Positions 44,197-55,670 are shown, counted from the stretch's first letter. The stretch is 64,000 nt of DNA from Lepturacanthus savala (GCA_030544235.1 CM060464.1:38023780-38087779), one strand, 5' to 3'. Made by a program: numbers and translations. Notes: generated by a model from the sequence alone, not told the origin.

Positions 44197-45443
44197 CTGT
44201 CATTTTAACACGTTAATTCGATTAAATAATTACGCCGCAATTTAACGCGTTAAAAAATTTAACACAATTAATTATGAGTATCAATGGTGTTGAGCCAATA
44301 CTTTTGGATTTAATTCATGAAGCACAGTTCACCAATAAAAAAATTGGATTTCAGATCCATCTGGTTTTCACTTTCTCTCTGAGCGTCTCCGCCTCAGCTG
44401 ATAGAATACAGTCCACACTGTTGAGCCCAACGAGTTTTTATTATGATATATTAAGTCTACTTTATATAAACAACTCAACATCTCACCAGCGTCCGTTGTT
44501 TTCTCTGCTGCCGTTTCTCAGCACAGTAACAGTGTAATGTCTCTACCTCTCTGCTTTACATGGTGGTGTATTCATCGCTCACTGAGTTGTTGTTACTGAT
44601 GAATAACAAACATCATCAACAGCTGCTTCATCTGCTGTGTCCATGTTTACAAACGTCTGTTTTTCCTGCAACACAATCAATAACAGCATGGAGTCTCTGC
44701 TTCAACCACATCTCTACAAATCTGTGGAAATGTGACGTGACTCCAGTGACTGGACTCGACTGCGTGTGTCGCCTGATGCAGGAATAACGACGCACCAAAG
44801 ATAGTGTTAAACCAGCATGTCTAAACAGAGAGAGAGAGCGAGAGATGTTGAATATTCATTTAATATGACAAAACATTTATTTAGACTCTTTAATGTGTTG
44901 GAAAAAAACAAAAAAAAACACTCCAGTCCACTCCACCATTACCTTTTTTGGCTTGTGCACCCTTGAGTGGCCGCTTCACACTTTGGGAATCCCTGGCATA
45001 AAGAAATGCCTGTTGGCGTCTTGTTCTTCATTTTGCCTCATTTAGAGGCGTGTTATACTTCTATTATTCGTTTTTGAATTGCTATATTGAGCTTAAGTGC
45101 CTATTTAAGACAGCCTTATTTTATTTCAGAATTGTATTTATTCAACTGAATCGCTGTATTTGTTTTACATTTCTGAATAATGCACTTGGTCTAACTGGTT
45201 TAATGTGCTAGACCTTTACTTTTGGATTTAATTCATGAAGCACAGTTCACCAATAAAACATTTCAGATCTTCTCTTCTTACTGTATTCAATTGATTAGTC
45301 ATGCACTACAATTTATTAATATCCTAGAATTCAAATTCTTTATCAGGAGACCTTTAGCAGATATGACATTAAAATGTGATTAATTTGATTAATTAATTAC
45401 AAAATCCTGTAATTAATTTGATTAATTTTTCGATTGACAGCAC
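44197..45443. mobile_element. Non-autonomous hAT-like transposon
   Basis: Flanked by an exact 8-bp duplication TACTATTA (44189-44196 and 45444-45451), the length typical of hAT elements. The right end, read inward, is GTGCTGTCAATCG; the left starts CTGTCATTTTAAC, about three bases shorter. Sub-terminal regions are rich in TTAAT/ATTAA and hold ACGCGTT-type motifs. No transposase was recognised in the 1247 bp. A 41-bp exact direct repeat lies inside (44300-44340 and 45218-45258). Confidence 0.7.
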
Positions 45444-45690
45444 TACTATTACAGAAAAGCATCTCTGAGCTCTGTGGGTTTAAGCTTCAGGTTGCATGTT
45501 GTGACATCACAGGAAACTGTGATGTCATCTCATCGTATCAGCTGATGGACAAACAACAAATAAACTGCAACAGTCATCTTTGTTACATGTGATCATAGGG
45601 AAACGTCACTTTCTTCAGTCAGCTGGGGAGTTTTTCATTATTTTTTAATGTGTAAATATATTTAATCACCAGGAGTCATTGTTCTGGAAA
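45444..45690. other. Unique spacer
   Basis: Short unique sequence between the hAT-like element and the RTE-like LINE; nothing recognised. Confidence 0.5.
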
Positions 45691-45906
45691 AAATTCATGT
45701 AACCCTGTTTTATCAAAACCTCCTGATGAAGAAGACAATGATTGGGTCAACCTTAACCCTGTCCAGGTGTGGGTTGCCAGGGCCCCCCTCTGTGGCCAGG
45801 CCTGGGGGAGGGACTCGGGTGCGAGCACCTGGTGGCCAGGCCTTTGCCCACGGGGCCCAGCCTGAAGCGGTGACATGGGCCCCCCCTCCCCAAGGACTCA
45901 CCACCC

Positions 45907-47703
45907 ATGGGGGGGCCACAGGAGGAGGATGCGGAGAGAGTTAGGTGGCAGTCGGAGATGGGGACTCTGGTGGTCTCACCCCGGCTGCAGAAACTGGCTC
46001 TGGGGATGTGGAATGTCACCTCTCTGGCGGGGAAGGAGCTTGAGCTGGTGCGCAAGGTCGAGAGCTACCAACTAGATTTAGTCCGGCTTGCCTCAATGCA
46101 CAGTGTGGGCTCTGGAACCAGTTTCTTCGAGAGGGCTTGGATTCTCTACCACTCTGGAGTTGTCCCCGGTGAGAAGTGCAGAGCTGGGGTGTGAATGCTT
46201 GTTTACTCCCGGCTCAGTGCCTGTACATTGGGGTTCACCCCGGTGGATGGGAGGGTAGCCTTCCTCCGCCTTCGGGTGGGGGGACAGGTCTTGACACTTT
46301 AGAATACTCACCCTTCTTGGAGTCCTTGGAGAGGGTGCTGAAGGGCACCCCTTCTGGGGACTCCCTCGTCCTCCTGGAGGACTTCAATGCTCACATGGGC
46401 AATGACATTGTGACCTGGAGAGGCATGATTGGGAGGAACGGCCCCCTGATCTGAACCCGAATGGTGTTTTGTTGTTGGACTTCTGTGTTCGTCATGGATT
46501 GTCCATAACGAACACCATGTTCAGGCATAAGGGTGTCCATATGTGCACTTGGCACCAGGACACCCTTGGCTGCAGTTCAATGATCGACTTTGTTGTCGTG
46601 TCGTCGGACTTGCAGCCTCATGTCCTGGACACTCGGGTGATGTGAGGGGCGGAGCTGTCAACTGATCATCACCTGGTAGTGAGTTAGCTCTGATGGTGGG
46701 GGAAGAGGCCAGTCAGACCTGGCAGACCCAAACATTCTGTGAGAGTTTGCTGGGAACATCTGGATGAATCTCCTGTCAGAAAGAGCTTCAACTTGCACCT
46801 CCAGGAGAGCTTCACTCTTATCCTGGGGGAGGCGGGGGACATTGTTCTGTGCCTCTATTGTTGCGGTGGCTAACCGGAGCTGTGGCCGTAAGGTCGTCGG
46901 TGCCTGTCGTGGTGGCAGTCCCCAAACCCGCCGGTGGACACCGGCGGTAAGGGATGCCATCCAGCTGAAGAACAAGTCCTACAGAACCTTCTTGGCCTGT
47001 GGGTCTTGCAGCCTCGGTGGTTGCTGAGGCAAAAACTCGGGTGTGGGAGGAGTTCGGTGAGGCCATGGAGAAAGACTTTCGAACGGCTTCGAGTTAGTTC
47101 TGGACCACCATCCAGTGGCTCAGGAGGGGAAAGCGGTGCACCATTGACACTGTGTTCAGTGGAGATGGGGTGCTGCTGACCTCGACTCGGGCCGTCCTGG
47201 ATCGGTGGGAGAATACTTCGAAGACCCCCAACCACCACCATCAATCCCACCAGCACATCTTCTGTTGAAAAGGCAGAGTCTGGGGGACCAGTGGTGGAAT
47301 CACCTATCTCTGGGGCTGAGATCACTGAGGTAGTCAAAAAGCTCCTCGCCGAGAGGCCCCAGGGGCCTCTGGACTGGCAGACTGGGGTGGTGGTTTGCCT
47401 CTATAAAAAGGGGGAACAGAGGGTGTGTTCTATATAACTATAGAGGGATCACACTCCCTGGGAAAGTCTATTCGGGGGTACTGGAGAGGAAGGTCCGTAA
47501 GATAGTTGAACCTTATTGTGGCAGCAGTGTGGTTTTCATCCTGGTCGTGGAACTGTGGACCAGCTCTATACCCTTAGCAGGGTCCTGGAGGGTGTGTGGG
47601 AGTTTGCCCAACCAGTCTACATGTGTTTTGTGGACATGGAGAAGGCGTTTGACCGTGTCACTCGGGCAGTCTTGTGGGGGGGGCTCCGGGAGTACATTCC
47701 CAC
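45907..47703 (+). pseudogene. RTE-like LINE endonuclease and partial RT
   Basis: Encodes an exonuclease-endonuclease-phosphatase fold nuclease and the start of reverse transcriptase. Motifs: KLALGMWNVTSLAGKELELV (near 45990), LLEDFNAHMGND (catalytic-type Asp/Asn, near 46375) and IVTWRGMIGRNGP; then, in other frames, RSCGRKVVGACRGG (near 46880), YRGITLPGK-like sequence near 47440, GFHPGRGTVDQLYTLSRVLE (near 47530) and CFVDMEKAFDRV (motif A, near 47640). Frameshifts occur repeatedly, for example near 46195, 46450 and 46980. The sequence ends abruptly at GLREY. Confidence 0.8.
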
Positions 47704-49166
47704 TGCACACACTAAAATAGAATGTTTGCAAAAAACTCTAAACATTTTGGTCCGGTCTAGAGGGTGTATTCAGAGGAAAACTCTGACCAATCAATGTACT
47801 GATCATCTTTACATTTATTGGCTGTCTAATACGTCCATCAAATACCTATGCACACACCCCACCCCTCCCTTCCCAACGGCTCCCCGCTCCACCCCCCCCC
47901 CCTCCCACTCGACCCCTCCCCCCATTTTGCGCGTTCACTGTGTCGTCGTCACTCGACCCCCCACAGCTCTGGCAATGAGGTGAGCAGACACAGCTTCGGA
48001 AGCCAACATTCAAGTTAGCTCGCACAGATATATCGTTGCAACAATGGCAGAGAAGAAGATGTCGACTGGCAGCAAAACCAAGGGAAAAACTGTTCTTGAA
48101 AAAGCAACAGCCATGCGGAAGCTAACAGAAGAACGAAACAGGACAAGAGTGGCTATCGGTACGGCTTTCCAGCACTGGCGCCAGCTAAAAAGTGAGAAGG
48201 GGCTCCAGACGGATGCCAAAGTCGCCGAACTTTTACTGGATATGTAAGATGTTGTCTTCTAATTACATAATATTTTGACATACTGGTCGGTTACGGGTAT
48301 TGTAGGCCTATTCAACCAGTCAGTGAGAAAATGAAAGATGATGACAAACTTATTGTCAATCATAAGCATAATTCCAGCATGTTTCGCTAAGCTACCTACT
48401 CTGTCAACTACAAGGCTAAGCTAAGTCTGAGCTTGAGCTCTCGTCATGAAAACTCTAAATACAAAAATAACACGTGAACAATACTGTGATTACCGCAATT
48501 TGATTATCGCAAATTTATGGTGACTACAACAGAAAGGTGCCTTTATCCCAGAGATACCCCATACCCCCGTGTGAGTCGTTCCGTTTGTTGCGTGAAATAA
48601 AGCGCCCGCAAGTAAATAAGTCAGTAACATAAATCATTCAAATTCAGGTATGTGGTAGGCTACTACGGGCAAATGCATACTACTTATAAAATAATCCATG
48701 TCTGTGACTGTAACCTATGATGGCTGGCTAGGAACACGATACAGCAGGCTACGTACATCGTATCATTACTGCAATAACAAAGTAATTGACACACGTATCC
48801 AATCAACTAGTGGAAATCTAACAGATACTCTAGTTTGAATTTTATGTCAATATTCTTGAAATTACAATAATGAAAGACTGTTTACGTTCATTATGATGTT
48901 CACAAATCTTGTGAAGACGACATTGCTTGAAGTTAGCAAAGCGGTCACTGTCTGTCATGCTATTGGCGTGAATGCTCGTGAACTCCTGTGACCCCTCGAG
49001 AGTGTGCGCGTTCATGTATCCATGAATCGTGAAGGCGTGGTTTCGAGGGGTGAGCTGAAGAGGAGGAGGCCGAGCCTTTGGGAGGAGGGGAGGGAGTGTA
49101 TATTTACAAAATCTCACTTGTGTTGAATAGCTGTAACCGTTTTTTCCAAGATCTCCCACTCCACCT
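47704..49166 (+). mobile_element. Exon-bearing element inserted in LINE (copy 1)
   Basis: 1.46-kb segment foreign to the LINE. Its right end reads GATCTCCCACTCCACCT followed by TTAA (49167-49170). It carries a C-rich promoter-like region (47860-47980), then a short exon with a good splice donor (48044-48243) and intron-like AT-rich sequence. A similar right end and exon remnant occur in the segment ending at 52413. The TTAA junction would suit a TTAA-targeting DNA transposon, but the left end is not preserved as a matching TTAA, probably because of the accompanying LINE deletion. Confidence 0.5.
48044..48243 (+). CDS. First exon of a transposon-type gene (67 codons)
   Basis: ATG at 48044 in a favourable context (ACAATGG). 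It encodes a Lys-rich N-terminus (MAEKKMSTGSKTKGK) followed by RTRVAIGTAFQHWRQLKSEK and TDAKVAELLLD. This RVxIGxAFxxWRxL...TDAxVAxxLLD pattern resembles N-termini of abundant, poorly described repeat-encoded proteins of fish (recollection, unverified). The frame runs into AT|GTAAGA, a strong splice donor (GT at 48244-48245); the stop three bases later would be intronic. No second exon was found before 49166, so this copy is probably a deleted element. Function unknown. Confidence 0.5.
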
Positions 49167-49167
49167 T

Positions 49168-49550
49168 TAATGACCGAAAGAACGAGATCGTACAAGCGGC
49201 CGAAATGTGTTTCCTTTGCAGGTTGGCGGGGCTCTCCCTTAGAGATCGGGTGAGAAGCTTGGTCATCTGCGAAGAGCTCAGAGTAGAACAGCTGCTCCTC
49301 CACATCAAGAGGAGCCAGTTGAGGTGGCTTGGGCATCTTTTGAGGAGCCTCCTGGACGCCTCCCTGCGGGCGGAAGACCCAGGATACGCTGGAGAGACTA
49401 TGTCTCTTGGCTGGTCTGGGAACGCCTTGGGGTCCCCCCCGGAAGACCTGGAGGAAGTAGCCAGGGAGAGGGAAGTCTGGGCTTCCCTGCTGAAGCTGCT
49501 TCCCCCACGACCCAAGTAAAATGGATAAGCAGGAGAAGATGAGACAAGAC
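49168..49550 (+). pseudogene. RTE-like LINE C-terminal fragment
   Basis: Encodes LAGLSLRDRVRSLVICEEL, then a block ending LRWLGHLLRS, and a C-terminal segment with PRIRWRDYVSWLVWERLG in another frame, then LGFPAEAASP-type sequence to the stop. One or two frameshifts lie near 49330-49370. A degenerate tail (ATGGATAAGCAGGAGAAGATG) follows. It is the 3' continuation of the LINE at 45691. Confidence 0.8.
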
Positions 49551-49817
49551 GAATCTGTTTTATCAAACTAGAGTTTATATCACAAGAACGTTCACACAGA
49601 AACCAAAGATTACACAGGAAGAAAGTGGCATGTTTTTATTCAAAGTCAGATTTTTCAATAGCAAATTATTGTTTTAAAACAGCAAATAAACACATCAACT
49701 AATAATAAGTAGGGTGGATAATGTTTTCCCGGAGCACTTTTTATCATATTGCTTAAATTCACTGTCAGACACAGATAACAAATTAAATTAATTCATAATT
49801 AAATGAATAAAAACAAT
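49551..49817. other. Unique AT-rich spacer
   Basis: AT-rich, no gene or element recognised. Confidence 0.45.
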
Positions 49818-52413
49818 AACCTGTAGGATGAGCGGAAAATATACTTCATCCAATTGCGTAACGTGTCCTGGTTTTAGTCATTGGACGGTGACTTATCAAT
49901 CAAACTAATCTGATTTTTACCCCTCTCTCCTCCTTCCTATACACATTTTCATGCACGAACGAGCCGCGTGTACACGCTATGCTAGTTAGCGACATGTCAG
50001 ATAGCACAGGCTGCTAAAAGAAAACCCTAACGGTAGTGACATTAACTAACCAATAGCACAAAACTGTATCTGAGATGGTAACTGACGAGAAAAAGGCAGA
50101 TGAAGAGTAAAACAAGATCAGAGTTAGCATCAGTGCAGTTAGCAACAGAAAGCTGCAAATACGACATGATGACAGGATTTCTACTTGATAGGTAAGATAA
50201 CATTATGTCTTGTCACGGTCATGTCATGGATTTTCCAGGGTATTCTTTGTTTTCCGGCATGTTGTTATGTTGTTATTTTAATTTGGGATGTCCCCGATCA
50301 GATCACATTATTTTCAGAGCATGTTGGAATCCTCCATAGCTACGTCTACATTTAGTTAAAATGTTGTTGAAAGCAACAAACTATTACTGCTGCTTACAGC
50401 TATTACATCTACTGCTGATACAGGATTATCTACAACCTCTGAACTCTTCGAGCCGGGCACGTGAAATCGAAGCCTGGCTCATTCCTGCAATTGTAATTGC
50501 AGAGCGCAAAAGGCTGTTTTCACGCGGGGTGTTTGAAGCAGAAGGAGAAAAGGAAGGGGCCTGAGTGAGCCGTCGCGGCACCTTGCTCCGAAGCTTGGTC
50601 GGTAAACATGTTGCTATCGAAACCAAACAAAGAGAAAGGTTGATTTAAAAAATCGCCAGTTTAATACTGAGTGGACCAACAAATATGTGAACATTGAAAT
50701 TCCCGAAGGCAGGACCAATGTGTTTGCTCTGTAACCAGGTCAATGAGTTAAAGAGAGTACAATAAGCTGCTGTTGCACAAATATGAAGCACCTTTTCTTA
50801 AGCTGTACAGTTTGATTTATTATTGTTCATATGATGAATATGATGAATATATGATGATGCATGTTAGAAAGAGCAGGTGCACCTTATGCACTTATTTTTT
50901 TACATTTGAGATGTTGCATAAAATTGAATCACTTTTCCAGGTAGTAATTAAATAAAACTTGAAATGTGAAAATGTAGTTGTTGCGTCTTGTGTCAATTCT
51001 ACACATATCATTAGCACAGGGGAGACACTGTGGCTGTCCAGACCCCGGCCCCTTTGGTTTTTGATAATGTGGCCCCCAGAATAATTTAGTTGAATAGCCC
51101 TGCTCTACAGCATGACCTCCTGATGAAATGGATCAGCTGTGAGGAAATAGTTTCCCAACTATATAGTTGTACAAGTTCATAAGTGGTTGTAATTCCTGTA
51201 ATTCCTGTGTGTCATTTATATTTTTGTGTTTGTGTTATGTCAACATCTGTGATACATTTTGTTTGTGTTTATTTATTTTTATTGAAAATGGATGATATGA
51301 CAAACTGGTTATGCAGAAGATTACAATCAGTTAATTAAAATTAACAGATTTATTGCTCATGATTGATCATCAATTTACAGTTTATAGTCAAATCAAATGG
51401 TGTTATCAAAACTGAAACAATGAAATACTGGTAATGCTAAATATGTAAATTGATCACTGGTTTTATTTCATTCTATTTGGAACAAATTCTCCTGGCAATG
51501 TGAGGAACCCCCTCTTACTAAATATATAAATCATTTAGTGGCAGCTTGGACATGCCGGAGTCTGGAAGTTGTCCACAGCATTTCCTCTCTAATGTCTATG
51601 GTTATCTACTAGACACACCAGGTGGGTTGACCTGCAGCTGGAGGTCTGATGGGGGTCAGAGGTCAGACACAGCTCCAGCAGATGAGACTGTTGTCTGTAA
51701 ATACATAGATACACAACACAGCTTACAAGTCACTGACCACTCTATTCAGATAAAAATGTACTTTGTCAGTGGCAAGATACATTTAAAAAGTAATAATATA
51801 TCATAGGAAAGCATGTTGTAAAGTTACATAGTGCAAACTTGAATAAATACAACAAGCTAACATTAGCTATGAGGTAAAGTTCTACACACGACTGTACGAT
51901 CAATGTAAAGATGTTTGGTCACAGACATCACAACGTAACATTAGCAGCTAGATATCGTATATATTGGGGCTGTTGGAGTCAAAAACATAATGATAATATA
52001 CACTGCTCAATGTGTTCAAAGCAACAAGGCAAACATTTATCTGAAAGCAATTAGCTGTTGTTACTATCGTAAGATTACTTACGCTAATTAAACCTAAAAT
52101 CTGAAAAGTCAAAATTCTAATCTGATAAACTAATAAATATAACCTGAAACAATCATCATATTTGTCATTTATGTTCATTATGGTGTTGAGAGGAATTTTC
52201 TTACCTGTGAATGAGCCATGAGAAAAGTTTAGCTCATGTTAGCTAGTTAATGCAGCAGCACTCGTGAACCCAGGAACAAGCGGTGTGTGTGCCTGTTCTC
52301 TAGGGGCGTGGCTTCACAGGGAGTCTGGAGACAGGGGGTTGGTCTTGTGAGGTGTTTTTTTTTTCTAAATGCTGCCAGCTCAAAGAGAGTTTCCAAGATC
52401 ATCCATCCTACCT
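49818..52413 (+). mobile_element. Probable second copy of exon-bearing element
   Basis: The right end (52380-52413, TTTCCAAGATCATCCATCCT, then ACCT before TTAA at 52414-52417) matches the right end of 47704-49166. Near 50080-50191 a decayed exon with the same layout ends in AG|GTAAGAT. The interior includes an AATAAA signal near 50950 and the remnant CTGTCCAGACCCCGGCCCC near 51035. The left edge is uncertain; 49818-49845 may be a decayed inverted end. No open transposase is visible. Confidence 0.4.
50080..50191 (+). pseudogene. Decayed exon homologous to 48044-48243
   Basis: After an AGAGTTAGCATCAGTGCAGTT segment the frame shifts to give a final GFLLDR-like end, directly followed by GTAAGAT. 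The order of an RVSI motif, a gap and an LLD ending before a splice donor parallels the intact exon in copy 1. Internal frameshifts and a stop make it non-coding. Similarity is weak and judged by eye. Confidence 0.4.
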
Positions 52414-52417
52414 TTAA

Positions 52418-52590
52418 GTTGTGCAGAACAAACTCCACTTCACAATAAGGAAACAAACACTAATGACAATAAACTGAAGGAGGATTCACTGAACAACCTG
52501 GATGCTGATTACTGAACTTTAGCATCATCATGGCAACAATATTCACAACAGGGTTTAGGTTAGTTAAAAATATTAAAAAAACAAAAATCA
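52418..52590. other. Unique spacer
   Basis: Short spacer between the exon-bearing element and the SINE-like repeat. Confidence 0.45.
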
Positions 52591-52970
52591 CGGTGGCGCA
52601 GGGGTTAGCGCTGTTGCCTCACAGCAAGAAGGTCGCAGGTTCAAGACCTCCTTGGTCCGGGGTCTGGGACCTTTCTGTGTGGAGTTTGCATGTTCTCCCC
52701 GTGTCTGCGTGGGTTTTCACCGGGTACTCCAGCTTCCTCCCACAGTCCAAAAACGTGCTCAGGTTAATTGGCAACTCTAAATTGCCCATAGGTGTGAGTG
52801 TGTGTGTGAATGGTGTAATGGTGTGTGTGCCCCACGATTGGCTGGCGACCATCTGGGGTGTATCCCTGCCTCTTGCCGTAACGTGCTGGGATAGGCTCCA
52901 GCAGACCCCTGTGACCCTAATGAGGAATAGAAAGGTAGGAGAAGGTATAGAAAATGACTGACTGACAAAA
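52591..52970 (+). mobile_element. tRNA-derived SINE-like repeat
   Basis: Starts CGGTGGCGCAGGGGTTAGCG with a polymerase III A-box-like TGGCGCAGGGG (52594-52604) and a B-box-like GGTTCAAGACC (52638-52648), spaced as in a tRNA-derived promoter. The body runs through GGAGTTTGCATGTTCTCCCC and CTGGCGACCATCTGGGGTG to an A-rich end (52966-52985). This is a widespread fish repeat; I do not assign a family name. A shortened relative is at 7901. Confidence 0.75.
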
Positions 52971-53221
52971 AACAAAAAAAACCACCTAAAATATCCACAA
53001 ATATTGAATATGATGCCACCAGCTTGCTGCACCTATCTTTGGGCAGTTTGGTCCATTCCTCTTTGCAGCACCTCTCAAGCTCTTCCTGGATGGGAAGCGT
53101 CCAAGAGTTCAATCTTTGTCTCATCAGACCAGAGAATGTTGTTACTTATGGTCTGAGAGTCCTTCAGGTGCCTTTTGTTAAAATCCAGGTGGGCTGCCAT
53201 GAGCCTTTTACTAAGGAGTGG

Positions 53222-53761
53222 TGTTAGAATGATGCATATAAGTTATCCCATATTTACTAATTTCCATTCTTTTATTCGTTGTTCTGTAATAAGTTGTGTG
53301 TGTGTCCTTTTCTGAGTTATCTTCTAGGTGGACTATTGAGATGTTGCAGCTGTTGACTTGACCAAGATCTGAACTTCCTTCCAACTGTTCAATGATTGTA
53401 CCAGGCTCCTGTCGTAATGACAGGAAAGTTGTAAACCTGTTGTAAGACCATACCTAACCTAGGAATTTAGCTGACCTGTTTACATTCTAGATAAGGAAAA
53501 ACAAGACCATGTGTTAGTTAGGTATTTACGATAGTTTAGGTTGTTGCTGACCTTTCCCCCTCCCCTTAGAAGCAACAACCATTTGTCATTAGGGAAGCCC
53601 TCAATAAATAGCAGGAGAGCAGGAGATGGAATCAGAGTAGGTAGGAGAATTGTAACTGTGCACATCTCCATCTGCTCTCCTTGCAAGTAAAACTTAATTC
53701 TGTTGTCTTCTCTCCTCTTTGTGTTTGTGTATTTAATATTTTAGGTTGTTTGAACCTGACA
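53222..53761 (+). mobile_element. Solo LTR (family B)
   Basis: 540 bp starting TGTTAGAATG and ending GAACCTGACA, flanked by exact 5-bp duplications AGTGG (53217-53221, 53762-53766). Joining the flanks restores the Tc1-like sequence. An AATAAA-containing CCTCAATAAATAG occurs near 53600. It is unrelated to the LTRs at 28986 and 41029. Confidence 0.92.
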
Positions 53762-53766
53762 AGTGG

Positions 53767-54120
53767 CTTCCGTCTGGTCACTCTACCATACACGTCTGAT
53801 TGGTGGATTGCGGCAGAGATGGTTGTCCTTCTGGAAGGTTCTCCTCTCTCCACAGAGGAATGCTGGAATGCGGGTTCTTAGTCACCTCCCTGACTAAGGC
53901 CCTTCTCCACCAATCTCTCAGTTTAGATGGCCGGCCAGCTCTAGGAAGAGTCCTGGTGGTTCTGAACTTCTCCCATTTACAGATGATGGAGGCCACTGTG
54001 CTCATTGGGACCTTCAAAGCAGCAGAAATGTTTCTGTACCTTCCCCAGATTTATACCTGGAGACAATCCTGTCTCTGAGGTCTACAGACAATTCCTTTGA
54101 CTTCATGCTTGGTTTGTGCT
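53767..54120 (-). pseudogene. Tc1-like transposase fragment
   Basis: The minus-strand frame at 54017-53778 has a helix-turn-helix part (MSTVASIICKWEKF), then TRTLPRAGRPSKL and a second helix-turn-helix start, ALVREVTKNPHSS. A frameshift follows, and the next block (53853 downward) reads GEPSRRTTISAAIHQSDVYG then RRKPL, at which point the solo LTR interrupts. The catalytic DDE core is mostly missing. Only the bipartite DNA-binding domain is recognisable; the protein would be inactive. Confidence 0.8.
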
Positions 54121-54541
54121 CTGACATCACTGTCAACTGTGGGACCTTATATAGACAGGTGTGATGTCCAATCAGCTGAATTTACCACAGGTGGACTCCA
54201 ATGAAGCTCTAGAAACATCACAAGGATGATCAGTGGAAACAGGATGAACCTGAGCTCAATGTTGAGGTTCATGGAAAAGGCTGTGAATACTTATGTACAT
54301 GTGGTTTCTTAGTATTTTATTTTTAATAAATTAGCAAAATGGGGTGTTGTGTATAGAATTTTGAGGAAAAAATTAATTGAATCCATTTTGGAATAACGCT
54401 TTAATGTAACAAAATGTGGAAAAAGTGAAGCACTGTGAAATGGTGGTAACCACCATGTGGCTAAGGATGGTGTGGGGTGTTAGTTTTATGAATCTCAGAA
54501 AGTTTGGTGAGCCTGTAAACTTTAGAGCCAAAGTTATTAAA

Positions 54542-54642
54542 TTGAGCTCATAGGACTAGATGGTACAATCCCTTAGATTATCAGTACTCAGAATTGAGTA
54601 GGATGGGATCGTTTTTTTTCTTTCATCATTGGGGTCATCAGG
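54542..54642. repeat. Direct repeat flanking RLE-type LINE (left)
   Basis: 101 bp beginning TTGAGCTCATAGGACTAGAT and ending GGTCATCAGG, about 90% identical by eye to 57885-57986. Confidence 0.9.
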
Positions 54643-54655
54643 TGGGCACCCCCCT

Positions 54656-55135
54656 TCATCGGTGTTTCATTGATAGGCCCACGACACCTCCAGAGGGCTC
54701 AATGACAACACCTGGCATCCCAGGTGTGCCCCCCTCCACTTTCCCTCCCAGGTGGTTTGTTTGTTTGTTTGCAGCCCAGCTTGGGTCCCTTCCATATCTG
54801 CTCTTAATCCATATCCATCTGCTACTTCGCTCGGCAGCCTCTGATAAGGATTTGATGGCTCGTTGTTCTGCCTCAGCTGTTAGGTCCGTATATCTCAGTC
54901 GTTTGCGCTCATATGCTTCGCCAACCTCTGTCTCCCATGGCACAATTAGCTCAACAATGAGCACAATCTTCTGGGAGGTTGACCACATGACCAGGTCCGG
55001 CCTGAGACTAGTTGAAAGGATCTCGGGCGGAAAGACTAACTTCTGGTCTAGGTCAACCTGCATCCTCCAATCCCGGGCAGCATCAAGGAGAGTTTTCTCC
55101 ATTCTTGCAGATGGTACCTGGGGGAGGGAGGGCAT
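54656..55135 (-). pseudogene. Restriction-like endonuclease domain of LINE
   Basis: C-terminal nuclease that would cut the target. It carries RPDLVMWS followed after 11 residues by IVELIVPWE, fitting the P-D-x(n)-(E/D)-x-(K/other) arrangement of restriction-like endonucleases in R2-like LINEs, then EAYERKRLRYTDL. The final basic Lys of the classical motif is not obvious, as in many of these LINE enzymes. The frame is open for 159 codons but is out of frame with the upstream CCHC block, so a frameshift lies near 55100. Confidence 0.75.
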
Positions 55136-55565
55136 TGTTGGTCGTTCGCCTTCCTTCCAGGGAGATTGCCATTTGTCTTAGGCCCTGGTTGTGTCTCCAG
55201 GTGTAGTGGCCTTGGGACAAGCTTGTTTTGCAGCCGGTGAGGATGTGATTCAGTGTAGCGGAGGTTTGGCAGAGTGCACAAGAAGGATCTTCTCCAAACC
55301 ATTGGTTTAGGTTCTTGGGTGAGGGAAGAACACCGTAGGTGGCTCTGATGATGAAGCTGATTTGGCTTCCTTCCATTTCCTGAAGATCCTTCCATGTGAC
55401 CTTAGGATGCTCCAGGTTTTCCCAGGTGGTCCACTGTCCCTGCTTGGGCTGTGCCACTGCTTTTGTGCATCTTTTTGCTTCCTCTTGTTGTCCGAGCCAT
55501 TTCTTAATGTATGAACTGACTGCTCTCTCCAGTTTCTCAATTTTGTTCATGGGGATCTCATACAC
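55083..55565 (-). pseudogene. LINE thumb and CCHC segment
   Basis: Follows reverse transcriptase. It begins near MNKIEKLERAVSSYIKKWLG, contains a Trp-rich segment (WTTWENLEHPKVTWKDL) and ends with a zinc-binding CALCQTSATLNHILTGC (C-x2-C-x7-H-x4-C, near 55280) and GHYTWRHNQGLRQ. The CCHC followed by an endonuclease is typical of restriction-like endonuclease LINEs. Frame breaks exist on both sides; the interval 55565-55671 carries one. Confidence 0.75.
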
Positions 55566-55670
55566 TGTTAGGGGTCACATCAGGCAGGGGAGCAATCCAA
55601 ACTGCAGGCACCACAGTTTCAACTTTCCAGGAAGCATTGTCTTGTCTATTCTGACAAGACCTTTGATGGT

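Larger units (their letters stand above)
45691..49550 (+). mobile_element. RTE-like LINE, broken by a 1.46-kb insertion
   Basis: Plus-strand APE-type LINE. The 5' part (45691-47703) covers endonuclease and the first half of reverse transcriptase; the 3' part (49168-49550) covers the conserved C-terminal region and tail. About 450 bp of the RT, including the catalytic site, is missing at the interruption, which is filled by another element (47704-49166). Clade is inferred from the C-terminal LAGLSLRDRVRS pattern and the RT segment; a related APE clade is possible. Confidence 0.75.
53005..54435 (-). mobile_element. Tc1-like transposon split by a solo LTR
   Basis: Minus-strand Tc1-like element. 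The right inverted end finishes ...GTGGAAAAAGTGAAGCACTG at 54435, preceded by AATTGAATCCATTTTGGAAT (54377-54396), a typical Tc1 terminal region. The left end is not recognisable and may be truncated near 53005. The transposase is broken and interrupted at 53222-53761 by a solo LTR. Non-autonomous. Confidence 0.75.

Noticed and set aside
52594..52648. Functional tRNA gene
   Set aside because: A- and B-box-like motifs are present, but no cloverleaf with acceptor stem or anticodon arm can be drawn; it is better explained as a SINE head.
52530..53124. Overlapping frames of 115-143 codons on both strands
   Set aside because: They lie within the SINE-like repeat and the Tc1 left part; the pol III boxes and repeat nature explain the sequence.
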